NCBI GenBank assembly: GCA_051453625.1
Contig: JBOZIK010000001.1
Span: 185,947,931-186,011,930 of the forward strand
Length of the DNA: 64,000 bases
Reading direction: 5' to 3'
From: Welwitschia mirabilis
Lineage: Eukaryota > Gnetophyta > Gnetopsida > Welwitschiales
Positions 13,349 through 24,653 of this stretch are shown one piece after another. The stretch's first letter is position 1; each line of letters opens with the position of its first letter. Both the position numbers and the translations under genes were made by a program. A model generated the notes under the pieces. The model did not search any database. It had not been told where the DNA came from and saw nothing but the letters and a program-made list of their open reading frames with translations.

Positions 13349-13366
13349 TGGTGTTATTACTAGGAA
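13349..13366 (+). other. Primer-binding site of Gypsy-1, tRNA-Asp type
   Basis: TGGTGTTATTACTAGGAA lines up with the Athila/Tat-type primer site TGGCGCCGTTGCCGGGGA. Every difference is C-to-T or G-to-A. It starts a few bases after the LTR end, where expected. This fixes the orientation of Gypsy-1 (plus) and shows the decay process clearly. Confidence 0.75.
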
Positions 13367-14213
13367 TAATAACATGGTATCTTCTCAGAAATAGGAAAAT
13401 TTTACCTCTTACAAATTTTTAATTTATTTTGTTAAAATTTTTTTTAATAGTGGTTGATACTGGTTCTCTCTAGTAAAATTCAAACTGATCCTTTTCATTT
13501 TTCTTTTATGTGTTTATTTCTTTTTCTAGTGGTAGGTACTAGTCCACTTCCATTGATATTTGAAGTGGCATCATTCGAATTTATTTTTAGATTTTCTAAC
13601 CTAAATAATATATTGATATTAAATATTTTATGTTGTAGGTCTAACAACGTTTTCTGTAAGTTGCAACCAAAATAAGGCAAAAAAATAATACATAGCTCAT
13701 TTCATTTTGCACTTTTTTCTTTATTTCTCTAATTTCTATTTTAGTAGATTTTTTTAGTTCCCATGCACTTTGTAAATTTTTTCTATTATAAATTATTAAA
13801 ATTAAAAAATAAATTTAGTGTTATTTTCTTTAGGATTTATTTTGAGTGTTTGGATGTCTTTATTTCTATTATGTTTTTACCCTATTACTCCAAACATTTT
13901 TTATGAATCTTGTAAACCTTTACTTTTTCCTGAAGTCATAACTCTCAACTTAACTGAGACCACTAGCTCTTTTATAAAAAAATTTCTTAGATTCTTCTTG
14001 AAACCTCTATGGATCTGTAGAAACCTTTTTATCATTCAAGCGTTGTCTCAATATTTGTGTAAATCTTGAATGTGTTTGATTCAAAATGAATCAGGATTCC
14101 TAATTATAACGCCTTTCAACAAAGATATGGACTCCAATACCAAAAGTACAAAGAGCATAGGAGGGATTACCTCAAAACTATAGTAGAAAGCTCTAAAAAT
14201 TGAGAGAATCCAA
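13367..14213 (+). other. Gypsy-1 leader or decayed gag N-terminus; nothing recognised
   Basis: This is the region between the primer site and the first recognisable gag codons. Short open frames at 13,454-13,675 and 13,818-14,069 do not resemble gag. The space is too small for the full capsid domain of an Athila-like gag, so part of it has probably been deleted. Confidence 0.4.
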
Positions 14214-14440
14214 GTGTCTTCACCATATAGATATCATCATCCTATAAGGTTTACAAGTGTGTTTAAGATGCCTGATAATTTCGAAATTACTAATGGGATA
14301 AATGAGTTAATGAGAAGAGTAGAATTATTGTTTGACTTACATACACATTTAACTCCCATACCTGAATGCCTAATTTGCCATAAAGACTTACAAAAAATAG
14401 CCCAATATCCTTCTATACCCCTCTTTTAAAATATTATAAA
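14214..14440 (+). pseudogene. Gypsy-1 gag, nucleocapsid segment
   Basis: A 71-codon open frame contains CLICHKDLQKIAQYP followed by SIPLF. This matches the Athila-like knuckle CxxCxxxxHxxxxCP plus its conserved tail, with His replaced by Leu and the last Cys by Tyr, so two of four zinc ligands are lost. Nucleocapsid packages element RNA. After a stop the same frame continues with residues like the usual NEQVNA segment. The segment is short and dead, but the order knuckle, proline/asparagine-rich tail, then protease is that of this family. Confidence 0.65.
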
Positions 14441-15378
14441 TAATCAAGTTAATATACTAGGATATCATTGGTAACATAAAATAAATAATTCCTATTCCAA
14501 TGCCTACAAACTTGGTGGAGGAATCACCCTAAATTCTCTTGGAAATAAGACAACTCATATAGTTAAAATCACAATCACCAACTAATAAATTCATTTCCTT
14601 GATTATCTTTTCATTCCTTTTCATCAAATTACCAAAAACCCTCTTCATCTACTCCATTAAAGAAATTCCTAAGAAAAATAATGGAAGCCTAAACCTAGAT
14701 TATCTATAATCACGAATAAATCCTTAAATAACATTCTTCTTTCCTAGGCAACCTTAAATAAATAATCTAATCCTAGACATAGATTCTTTAATAAATTCTC
14801 CTCTTCTCTAAATCAAAGAGAACGTAGAAAACTTTCCATAATCTTATAGTCAAATCCAAAAGGAGTTAGATTCATAAAAGTATGAAAGCCCATATAAATT
14901 GAATAAACTAAGACCATTCATCTTAATAGCAAGAAAGAGTTAAAGTCAACCTAAGCAAAACAAAACTAATTTAAAAAAAAAATATTGTAAGAAACAAAGA
15001 GAAAGATAAAATAATAGAGAAATCTTTGCCTACTTATGAAGAGCCTTTATCTTTCCTTTAACAACTTAGGAAGGACAATATCATGAAAAACAATTAGATT
15101 CGTTAGAAATCTTTAAAGAAGTCAAGACAAATATCCTTCTCTTAGAAGAAATTAAGTAGGTTCCTTCCTATGCAAAGTTCCTCAAAGATATGTATATAGT
15201 AAAAAGGAAAATGAACATTAAAAGTAAATCCTTTCTAGTGTAATAGACTAGTACAATACTTCAAAACTAGATTCCACCCAAATAAAAGGACTCTAGTTGC
15301 CCTGTGATTGCCATCACCATTGGAAAAAAATACCTTAACTAAGTCTTGTTAGACTTAGTTTTAGTGTCAACTTACTTC
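14441..15378 (+). pseudogene. Gypsy-1 gag C-terminus and start of protease
   Basis: Frame-shifted pieces follow the family order. A block reading NHPKFSWK is near 14,520, and a Met-Glu-Ala/Asn-Leu block precedes the usual Leu-Pro-Ser segment at about 14,680-14,870. At about 15,100-15,330 VPSYAKFLKD is followed by a Lys-rich stretch, then IPPK-x-KD, all diagnostic of Athila-like gag-pol. The protease then starts with LLDL at about 15,346 (the Asp is the likely catalytic residue), and a one-base loss shifts the next codons to SVNLL. The frame is cut off by the following insertion. Confidence 0.75.
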
Positions 15379-18300
15379 ATAAATGAATGAAAAACTCAAT
15401 TTTTAAAATGAGGAGATCATGCTCTGAAAAAACATAGATATGTACTTAACATGATAATTCAACTTAGTAAAAGAAAATCAAATATAAAAAGTTTAAATTA
15501 TAGCATAAGGAAATCTTCTAGACTAAATTGCATATTTAGTGGAAGCACATGAGTATCAAATTCACAGAACACTTAACATAAGTTCATATATGAATATTAT
15601 CATTGCCTTATCAAACTATCACTTCGTATGATAAAACAATGATTTTTCTTAAGTGACATATAACTAATTAAACACCCAACTTCAAGTAGTCTTAAAAATT
15701 ACATGTGTAAAAACATAATTTCAAAAGATGTGAAAAGGAAAATATAATAAAACAAAAATAAGTATTCTTTTATGAACATTAAAAAGATTAAAAAGATCAT
15801 TTATAACTCATACAAATCAGTAACAGAATATAAATAGTCAAATATACTAAGCCATTTTTAGATAAAAATAATTTTCCTTAAATCATTCACTACTTGGATT
15901 TATATCATATGGATGTAGTTAGGTAGTTCAAACATCTTATTCCATTTTATGTAAAATTTGCATTAATCTAGAATCAAAATATAATGCTTGAAAATCTAGT
16001 TTCTTTAAATCAACATAGCACCGAGTTCAACTTTAATAAGATTTTTACTAAATTGTGATATTTAACTTAAAAGATGACTCTTTACTTAACATGAAATGAA
16101 TTATAAAGCCTTGAAACATCTAGTTTAGGTTTTAAATCAATATTTCATTAATAAAACTACATAGTAATGTTCATTAAATCAAAGTAATAGCTAGTTAATT
16201 TTAAGCTATTTTAACTGATAGAAAGAGAAGAAATAAAGAAGAGAGAGAAAACAAAAAGAAAAAATTTAGAAGAATGGATCTAGAAAATCTCAAAACCTTC
16301 AAAATACTTATAATATGCCTTAAAAATTTTTCTAAAACTAAATATTCAAGATTAAGTAGAATTGATTGCAATAGATAAAAATAGTTTATCTANNNNNNNN
16401 NNNNNNNNNNNNNNNNNNNNNNNNNNNNNNNNNNNNNNNNNNNNNNNNNNNNNNNNNNNNNNNNNNNNNNNNNNNNNNNNNNNNNNNNNNNNNNNNNNNN
16501 NNNNNNNNNNNNNNNNNNNNNNNNNNNNNNNNNNNNNNNNNNNNNNNNNNNNNNNNNNNNNNNNNNNNNNNNNNNNNNNNNNNNNNNNNNNNNNNNNNNN
16601 NNNNNNNNNNNNNNNNNNNNNNNNNNNNNNNNNNNNNNNNNNNNNNNNNNNNNNNNNNNNNNNNNNNNNNNNNNNNNNNNNNNNNNNNNNNNNNNNNNNN
16701 NNNNNNNNNNNNNNNNNNNNNNNNNNNNNNNNNNNNNNNNNNNNNNNNNNNNNNNNNNNNNNNNNNNNNNNNNNNNNNNNNNNNNNNNNNNNNNNNNNNN
16801 NNNNNNNNNNNNNNNNNNNNNNNNNNNNNNNNNNNNNNNNNNNNNNNNNNNNNNNNNNNNNNNNNNNNNNNNNNNNNNNNNNNNNNNNNNNNNNNNNNNN
16901 NNNNNNNNNNNNNNNAAAAAATTATAGTCAACCTTACTTTGATTAAGAACATTAAGCAAACTACAAAACTTAAGAAAAACGAGATTTCATGTTTTTAAAG
17001 TACTTAAAAACTACTACAAGTCAGAATCTTGATTTTTAAAAAACCTTAAAATGATAGAATAATTCACTATGCAAAGTTAAAAAAAAAAAAAGAAAAGAAA
17101 AAGAATTCATAGTTTAGAAGTTTTCTAAGTAAAACCATAATGAATACTGAAAATGACCAAAAAATGGATTTCAGAAGCCAAATTTGGATTCTAATCCCTT
17201 AAGGTAAAATGTTTCTAAATTATGAAGGAAATCTACTGAAAAAATTTCAAAACCATTAGAGCTGTAGAAAAAGCATTATGATGAAAACAAGTACTAAAAT
17301 TAATTATTCTATTTTGATTTTGAAAAAGAAGAAAGAAGAGAGAAAAAATCATGCATACATAAAGACTTTATATCTCAAATAATATTTACAAATCAATCTA
17401 CTACTATTGAAAAGGTGAAAATAGAAATCCATCATCTATTACCTTAGAAGAAAGGTAAAATCATGAGAAATGTGCTAGAAAATGAAAAGAATGGAAGAAA
17501 GAAGAGAGAAGAAGAACAAAACACATGATTTCCTTTAACTGACAAAACATGAAAAATTTCAAATTGCTATGAAAGATACTAATTGTTCAACAATCTAATT
17601 ATCACTAGTTATGCTACAAGCTATAAAAAATCTAACTAAATTAAAATAAAATTATTATATAAATGTATAAATGAAGTAATTAAAAGCATGAAAAACATAA
17701 ATGAAATAACACTTATTGATTTTAGATGAGTGCATAGCCCTTTTTATTAGTTCTCTATCTAGTTGCTTATAATATTTGATTCCTTATCCTACTCCTACAC
17801 TGCCCGATCACATGCACTTCACCACCCCTACAATGGCCTTTATATTAATGGAAATGAAAGAAAAGATGATGAGAAATGGAATATGAAAGTGTTTAGAAGG
17901 TTAAAAATAAATTTGGATGATAACAAAATACGTGAATGAAGAATGTAGAAGGATTTCAAAGTTAACATAGAGAGAAGATCAACTTGTAAATGAAGAAAAA
18001 TAAGAGTAAAAAAGATAGAAAATCTCTTTCTAATACTTGAGAATGGTAAAATTTGGATAAAAATGGTATAATAATGATGTGTTTTAAGTTTGAGCACTAA
18101 GAAGGATCTTTATAGGTGTAATAGGATTGGTTACAGGCTAAGGAGTTACTAAAATCTCTATTCATTTACATGAATAATCTCTATTCATTCACGTGTGATT
18201 CATGAGGTTTTAGGCCAAACTGTCACATGATGCTCCAATGCCATTTTACTTTTGGAATTACTACTATAGTATCATAGGTAGTTTCATAAATAATCACCAA

Positions 18301-18790
18301 AAATCCAAAAATAAAACTTATCTAATTTTGTCTTTTGAAGCTTATAATACATGAATTCATCAAACTAGACTAAAATATGACTATAGATATATAAATTATA
18401 GCTTTCAGAATGCAATATTCCAAGTTACTAATGTCTTGAAAGGCTCTAATGTCATCTAATATTATACATCAAATGTTAGAATGAGTCAAAATCATCGCAT
18501 TAGCAAGAGGATGATATATGATGATGGAAAAGATACTATGAATTATCTAAAGAGTTTCTATATTAAATTAATCTTTAATGATATGCATTTTTACCCTAAA
18601 TCGCAATGTCCTAGTTACAACCATCTTGAAGAACTCAAACTAAATTATAATGCATTATTTTAAGCTCACTGAATTTCCAAGGTCTCTCTTACTCAAAAAG
18701 TACAAAAATACCTCTAAATGCAACATTAAAGTTTATAAATTAATGCATAATATTAACTATTAATACCTTATTTTGTATGAAATTTAGGCT
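15379..18790 (-). mobile_element. 3.4-kb insertion in the Gypsy-1 protease, probably a solo LTR
   Basis: The protease reading breaks off at about 15,378 and resumes at about 18,800 with codons equivalent to the next residues, so the material between was inserted. It has no coding capacity. On the minus strand it looks like a long gypsy LTR: a TATA-like CCTATAAAGA motif near 18,108-18,118, and a doubled TCTCTATTCATT motif at 18,156-18,192 as seen in Tekay/Del-type LTRs. A possible duplication CTTCAT lies at 15,373-15,378 and 18,789-18,794, but the ends lack clear TG/CA. Class and limits are therefore tentative. A 523-base gap hides part of it. Confidence 0.45.
16393..16915. other. Assembly gap (523 N)
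   Basis: This is the longest gap in the window, inside the insertion in Gypsy-1. Its odd length suggests an estimated gap size and not a placeholder. Open frames spanning it are artefacts. Confidence 0.99.
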
Positions 18791-18799
18791 TCATTAATT

Positions 18800-19245
18800 T
18801 CTGATAGTACTTACAAATAACTAAACTTAGAAGGATGTAAAAACATTGAGCTCCAAGTTTAGGTTACTAATAGTTCCATGAAGACATCATTAGACGTAAT
18901 AAAAGGTAACCTTGTTAGGGTAGATAGATATTATTTTCCAGTATATTTTGTGGTTTTAGATATGGAGAACATGATCAATTAGTTAGTCTCTTCATCTTAG
19001 GAAGACCTTTTCTAGAAACCTTAAATTCCTTGATTAAATATGAAAATGGATTAATGAAAATATCTTTTGACAATATGGTAATACAGTTAAATATTTTTAG
19101 TTCTGTAAAACTACCTTTTAATGATGATGAAATAAAACATGTGCATGAAATAGAGAGCCACCTCAAAAACCAAGACCCTTACCTTCATGAGGAACATGCT
19201 TTGCATCTTTCTCAAGAGCAAGAATCATATATTATTACTTAGAAT
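18800..19245 (+). pseudogene. Gypsy-1 protease, C-terminal part
   Basis: This is the aspartic protease that cuts the element polyprotein. From about 18,800 the frame resumes with Y-K-x-L-N-L-E and continues through VRVDRYYFPV and VVLDMEN to LFILGRPFL, the conserved fold motif of retroviral-type proteases (around 18,990-19,015). A stop-free frame then runs from 19,030 to 19,242 (70 codons) through the segment linking protease to reverse transcriptase. At least three stops interrupt the domain. The catalytic half lies 3.4 kb upstream across the insertion. Confidence 0.8.
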
Positions 19246-19499
19246 GAAGCCCTCATCGAGGTTAGACCTCTTCTTAATAACCTTAGTATGCTTTCTTAAA
19301 AGATAACTCTACTTTTCTAGTAGTAATTAATTTCTCCTTATTATCCTCCTAAGAAACTAAGTTGACCAACCATTTGAGGAAACATAAAGAAGTCATTAAA
19401 TGAAACCTTTCTAACATTAAAAGCATTAATCCTAGCATTCTTATGCATCATATCTACTTAGAATAAAATGCTAAATCATCTATTGAATCCCAATGAAAA

Positions 19500-20205
19500 A
19501 TCAACCCAACATTGAAAGAGGTAGTGAAAAATAAAGTAATTAAGATTTTAGGTAATGGAATCACTTACTTAATCTCAGATAGTAAATGGATAATTCCAAA
19601 CCAAATAGTAGCTAACAAGTCTCAAATTATCCTTGTGCCAAATAAACATAATAAATGTATCTCCACTAGACTAGTGATTAAATGAAGAATATGTATAGAT
19701 TATAAAAAACTTAATGCTATTTCATGAAAAGATTATTCCCCTTTCCCATTTTTTGACCAAATCTTAGATCAACGCTTTAGATATAATCTTTATTATTTTC
19801 TAGATCAATTCTTGAGGATTAAGATAAAATCACTTTTATCTACCTATATGGAACCTTTGCTTATAGATGAATGTCTTTCGGTTTATTTAATGCCCTAACT
19901 ACATTTCAATGATATATCCTTAAAATTTTCTCTAATTGATTATACTTGTGCATTAAAATTTCATGAATGATTTCTTTATCTATGAAACAAGTCTCTTGTG
20001 ATTATTATCTTTGTAACTTAGAACTTGTCCTTGTTAAATGCATAGAAAAACACTTAGGATTAATTTGGATAAAAATGTCATTTCATGATCAACAAAGGCA
20101 TAGTTTTAGAACACATTATTTATTTAGAATAAATTCAAGTAGACCCTACAAAGGTTTTATTCATTATAGAACTATCTACTCTACAAAAATAGAAAAATAT
20201 TAGAT
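19500..20205 (+). pseudogene. Gypsy-1 reverse transcriptase
   Basis: The enzyme copies element RNA to DNA. The order of motifs is clear: a KEVVKNKVIKIL start, ISDSKW, IIPNQIV, CIDYKKLNAIS and FFDQILDQ (about 19,520-19,780), then a fingers/palm stretch with FGLFNALTTFQ near 19,880. An open frame (19,967-20,203) covers NLELVLVKCIEKHL and the region up to the connection domain. The Y/F-x-DD active site falls in a damaged stretch at about 19,960 and is not readable as DD. Stops lie within and between the motifs. Confidence 0.85.
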
Positions 20206-20750
20206 CCTTTTAAGGATACATAGGTTATTACAAGAGCTTTATAAAAGATTTTATTAAAATTTTTAAATCACTTTGTGACCTCATAAGCTAAGATGAATCT
20301 TTTAATAAAAAACACCTGTTAATAATCGTTTGATGATCTTATTAAAAAACTTACCTCCACACCCATCATTGAACCATATAATTGAAAGCTATCCTTTGAA
20401 ACTATATGCAGTGATAACCATTATGTGGTTGGTTTTATGTTATGATAAAGAATAGATAAAAAACCTATATATACTATGCAAGTAAAACATTAAGAAACAC
20501 TTAATTAAATTAAATTATCATCAAAAAATAGATTCCCATTATAATCTTTGCCTTAGAAAAATTTAGGCAAATTCTAAGATAATTATCTATACAGATCACT
20601 TAGCCTTTAGATACCTTTTCACTAAAAATGACCTTAATCCTAGGTTAATTAGATGGATTTTACTTTTGTAGGAATTTAATTGAAATCAAGGATAAAAATG
20701 GATTTAATAATGTTATTGTAGATCATCTTTCATGAAGAACTTAAGAAAGC
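20206..20750 (+). pseudogene. Gypsy-1 RNase H
   Basis: This domain removes the RNA template. Readable pieces are SFIKDF at about 20,235, a Pro-Ile-Ile-Glu-Pro block at about 20,360, a KKPIYT-like block at about 20,460, and the tail IRWIL through EFN-EIKDKNG to VDHLS at about 20,650-20,735. The tail is the family signature before integrase. More than ten stops make it non-functional. It follows directly on reverse transcriptase in the normal pol order. Confidence 0.75.
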
Positions 20751-20929
20751 TTATAATGAATAACCTAAGAAGACTTACAAACATCCCTTCTTGTCAATGA
20801 TACTTTTCTTAATAAATAACTTTTCTTTATCTCAGAAATACCTTAGTTTTCTAACATTGCAAATTACTTAGTTTTCAATATTATTTCTTTTCATGAGATA
20901 TTTAATGATAGGAAGAAATTCCTAAGTCA

Positions 20930-21195
20930 GGATAAATATTTCTTTACGAATAGTCATTACCTATTTTAATACTGATCAGATCAAGTCATTTGTAAATGTA
21001 TCCCTTAATTAAAAATTCATGATGTCTTAATCATTACCATTTTGAGGCTTGTTGTGGTTATTACTCTACTAACATGAGCCATGAAAATTCTTCAATCCAT
21101 TTTTTATTGGCCATCTATTTTTAAGGATTCTTATATCTGTTATAAAACATGAATAGCCTCACGTCTTTAAGGCTACTAAGTTTGAAGAAGGATGT
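20930..21195 (+). pseudogene. Gypsy-1 integrase, zinc-binding N-terminus only
   Basis: Integrase inserts the DNA copy. The HHCC region can be followed from a CHYH-like start (about 21,035) through FLLAIYFKDSYICYKT to a block equivalent to GNISRR (about 21,165-21,190). Then the sequence jumps to LTR-like DNA. The catalytic DDE core, the 3' untranslated region and the polypurine tract are missing, so the 3' end of the internal region has been deleted. Confidence 0.65.
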
Positions 21196-21276
21196 GGGGA
21201 TTAAAAGTCAATACCTCAAATATCAAAAGTTTTAGTCACATGTTTTGAAATATAATATAGATATCCTTAAAAATAT

Positions 21277-21776
21277 ATGATCAATACTAGTGAAGACCAT
21301 TGCCACTTCCAAGTCATCGATGTTGCAAGTCTTTTGAAGTAAAACATTTCAATAATTATGTTCTAGACTTGTCATGAAAAATTAAGCAAAGTGAAATTAT
21401 TATGAGCTTAATCAAATTTCACATTAGAAATAACTAGATGCTTCAATAACATGTGGAGGTAACATGGAAGACACATAATAATAACATGTGATAGTGTTAA
21501 GTAATATGATGTGCTAGACACATAGAAATATTAGTAATTAATGAAAGCATCAACATCTAGAAGTCACATGTTGAATTTATTATGGTGATTCTTACCTAAC
21601 GTAGAAAGAGAAAGACTCTACCTATTACCGCATGAAAAACTTCATAATTGCTTACCTAACACTATAAGTTAAAGATTTTCAACCATCCCTCACTCCATGC
21701 TCACCTATAAAAGGGCCTTGAGCCCTCATTTGTAGGGATGATTTGGTGCAATAATAATAATATAAATCCTTGAAGC
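21277..21776 (+). repeat. 3' LTR of Gypsy-1, left part
   Basis: This matches the 5' LTR from 12,034 to 12,535 in the same orientation, including the motifs GATAGTGTTAAGTAATATGATG and CACCTATAAAAGG (a TATA-like box near 21,702-21,710). It stops at AGC (21,774-21,776), where CACTA-1 begins. The start is approximate because the junction with the deleted integrase cannot be placed exactly. Confidence 0.85.
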
Positions 21777-21797
21777 CACTACAACAAAAATGACCTT
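21777..21797 (+). repeat. Left terminal inverted repeat of CACTA-1
   Basis: CACTACAACAAAAATGACC opens the element directly after AGC. It pairs with the right end with one indel and two or three substitutions. Confidence 0.9.
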
Positions 21798-21919
21798 CCA
21801 TGATAGTTGTTAATGATGGTTTTTATCCATCATTAATGTAATGATATTCTTTTGAACTAGTAATGGCTTAAAGTTATTACAAAATTGTAAGATTTTTTTC
21901 TAATTTTAAAAAATTATAT

Positions 21920-21983
21920 AATGATGTATAATTGTCATTAAAATTTGTACAATGATGAACTATAACTATCATTAAAATTTTAC
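21920..21983 (+). repeat. Left subterminal repeats of CACTA-1
   Basis: Two tandem units of 31 and 33 bases share AATGATG, ATCATT or GTCATT, and AAAATTT. Related ATGATG/CATCATTAA motifs lie closer to the end at 21,800-21,845. Such repeats bind the transposase in En/Spm elements; that function here is inferred from the family. Confidence 0.6.
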
Positions 21984-21997
21984 ATATTTAGGAATTA

Positions 21998-22994
21998 TAA
22001 GCCTTACCTAACTATTATCTTAGATGGGCCTTTATGAAAGATAAAGAAATTTCAAATGCCTAAGAAAAAGCACTTTAAGGGCATCATCCCACATCTCTCT
22101 TCTTCTTGTAGGAACTTTATACTTTGTATCTCATGAAAAACTCCAAAATACTACAAACCCTAATAATAAGATAGGGTTTCAACGTTATTTTTTTGCCTAG
22201 ATCAATTCTTGAAGTTAAAGGAACCATTATCTATGCATTTGTAAAGATTGAATTACTTCTTTTTTTAAAGATAATAGAAGTGTATCACGGATTTTATAAT
22301 GTTTTATATTTAGTGTGCATGAAATGGTATTTGGAATTTATTTTGTTGGTGACATTGTTCAAAATGTACTTCAAATGGTAAGTTTTTTAAAGCATTCTTC
22401 TTTTACTAAGAAAAAATTTTAAGAATTTATTCAGGTTCCATTATTAGATCTCCATTTCTGCATTCATGTCATATCTGTATTTTGGCTTAACTTGACAACA
22501 TTTCTTCAATTGTTTTTTTGAATTCAAGTAATCTTTCTTATGATAATCTAGATTTTAACCAACAGTGAAAGGTCGTAGATTCTTATAATCTCAAAAAATT
22601 AGGTGTTCTTCTATTAGAAAATGTTTTGGAAGGCATATATAAATGGTATCTTAAGAATGTAAGCAAGTTTTAAGAGAGCTTGATGTCTCTGTCAAATTAT
22701 TGTGGTAATGTATAATTGTCATGAATCTCTTGTTACTTTTTCATCTCTTTCTTGCATTAAAGATATGTCTCACATCATCGTCTCATTGATATTAAAGACT
22801 TTTTCTTATAACTACATGTTAAAACTTCATATTTCAGCATTCTTTTAATTTCTCTTTAAGTCATTTTTAATCTTAGTTATTTCTATCTTCACTAAAGCAT
22901 GGGGTTTTTATTATTAGTAAAGGCCTCGAGGCTTGTAAATATTTCTATAAGAAGAACATCAAAAGAGTAGATATCTCAATTCTTACTGGGCACT
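21998..22994. other. CACTA-1 left interior; no recognisable gene
   Basis: About 1 kb lies between the subterminal repeats and LTR-R. An open frame at 22,193-22,381 (62 codons, hydrophobic) matches nothing I know. There is no recognisable transposase. Part of this region may be decayed transposon exon. Confidence 0.4.
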
Positions 22995-24633
22995 TCTATT
23001 ATAGATGAGAATTTTATATTTTTGTAATAGCCCAGAGTTTATTAGAGCAATATTCGTTTTACAACATAATTCTTGAAAGGTATTCTAAATGAGGTTGTTA
23101 CTATTAATTATAGTCATCCTGCAAGTTATTTGTAATGTTTCATCTAATATGTTTGTTATGGATCCAAATTAAGGTAAAATATGTCTTAGGGATTTGGTCT
23201 TGTTTTCTTGAAAACATGGGCTTGTAAAGTAGAGAGAAGTAGCATACTATATTAAAATAACTATTATATTTGAGATCTAAAATAGAGGAAAAGCACTATT
23301 GGTGTTGAACATCTTATGATTTTTTCCTATTTTTCTACTCTTACATTTTTGATACTCTCATTCTCTAATTACTCTCTTATTATTACTCCTTCAAGATTTA
23401 TTTCAATTCTAATAGAAAGTAATTTTGATGTATTTTAAGAGGTAAAAATAGTTTTTCAATAAGTGCAATCATTTTTAAATTGTCTAAGTTTCTTGTTTTA
23501 GTCTTTTTAAATTCTATAATTATTTGTTTAATTAAAAAATGACTTAAAACTTGACTTTCTAGTGGTATTTTTGTAAATTTAAGCTTAATGTGTACCCTCT
23601 AGGATAAAATGTTATAACCCACATTTTGTAAGCTTTAATTAATAGAGTTTCCAAACTATGTAATAAATTTTGATATTAATTTTAATGAAAATCCCTTTTC
23701 ATTCCTAGTGAGGATTTATGTGTAGCCCTATAGTCAATAATGTTTGTATGTCAATTATTATAAATACTCATAAGGTTACTTAATGATTTAATCTTAGTTT
23801 TGGGAAATTTATTATTTCAAGTTATAATAATGATTATAAAAAATTTAATACTAAATAAACCTATTTATGAGTAGGCAAGTCGTTTTCCATAGTTAAATAG
23901 TTAATTCAAAAAAAATCCATATGAAGATGTAACATAATGTCTTAAAAAAAGGGCATGTGACATATTTATTTTAATCATTTATTCATGTGTCTTATTCAAG
24001 TTTTAAAAGAAACTAAAANNNNNNNNNNNNNNNNNNNNNNNNNNNNNNNNNNNNNNNNNNNNNNNNNNNNNNNNNNNNNNNNNNNNNNNNNNNNNNNNNN
24101 NNNNNNNNNNNNNNNNNNTTTTTAATAGGTGTAGTCATTTGAAAATTGTCTAAGTTTCTTGTTTTACTCTTTTCAAATTCCACAGTTATTTGTTTAATTA
24201 AAAATATCTTAAAACTTGACTTTTTTATGGTCTTTTTGTAAATCTGAGCTTAATCCATATCATTTAAGGTAAAACCTGAGTTTTTTAAGTTATAAATGCA
24301 CTTTTTTTTTTTCATTTTTAGATGTTTTCAATCGCTGTTATTGTTTTACACTAACAAATCAAAACAAATTATTTTAGCTACACAGATCCTGAGGCTTAGC
24401 TGCCTTCAGTTACATGTCAACTAGAGATAGCTTTAAAGTTGTAGATGAGCTTGGCCATTAATCTTAAATATCACATAAATGTTTATCAATTCATTATTTT
24501 TAGGCTTTAAAAAAGTGAATATTACATTTTTAAATCAAAGAAACATTTGATTTTTTGGGTGAAAAATATGGATTTTACATTTTAATATCAAAAAAACATT
24601 TGAATTTTTTGGTTGAAATATGTGGACTTTAAA
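22995..24633 (+). repeat. 5' LTR of LTR-R, truncated at its 5' side
   Basis: It is colinear with 46,680-47,670 in the same orientation and ends where a tRNA-Met-type primer site begins. The partner LTR is about 3 kb; the first 1.4-2 kb are missing here. It also contains an extra block: 23,452-23,609 is repeated as 24,119-24,276 around a 400-base unmatched stretch and an N gap, while the 3' LTR has this segment once. Near its end are short repeats of the form ACATTTGA-TTTTTTGG. Confidence 0.75.
24019..24118. other. Assembly gap (100 N) inside a duplicated LTR block
   Basis: This is a placeholder-length gap. The sequence after the gap repeats what was already present 550 bases earlier, so local order may be wrong or two alleles may be joined. 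Confidence 0.95.
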
Positions 24634-24636
24634 TTT

Positions 24637-24653
24637 TGGTATTAGATCCTAGG
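24637..24653 (+). other. Primer-binding site of LTR-R, tRNA-Met type
   Basis: TGGTATTAGATCCTAGG resembles TGGTATCAGAGCCTAGG. It follows the LTR end after three or four T residues. The bases after it (to about 24,780) resemble 35,357-35,440 behind the LTR-T primer site, so LTR-R and LTR-T belong to one lineage. Confidence 0.65.

Noticed and set aside
16362-16959. Three long open frames of 188-194 codons
   Set aside because: They consist almost wholly of undetermined bases in the 523-N gap.
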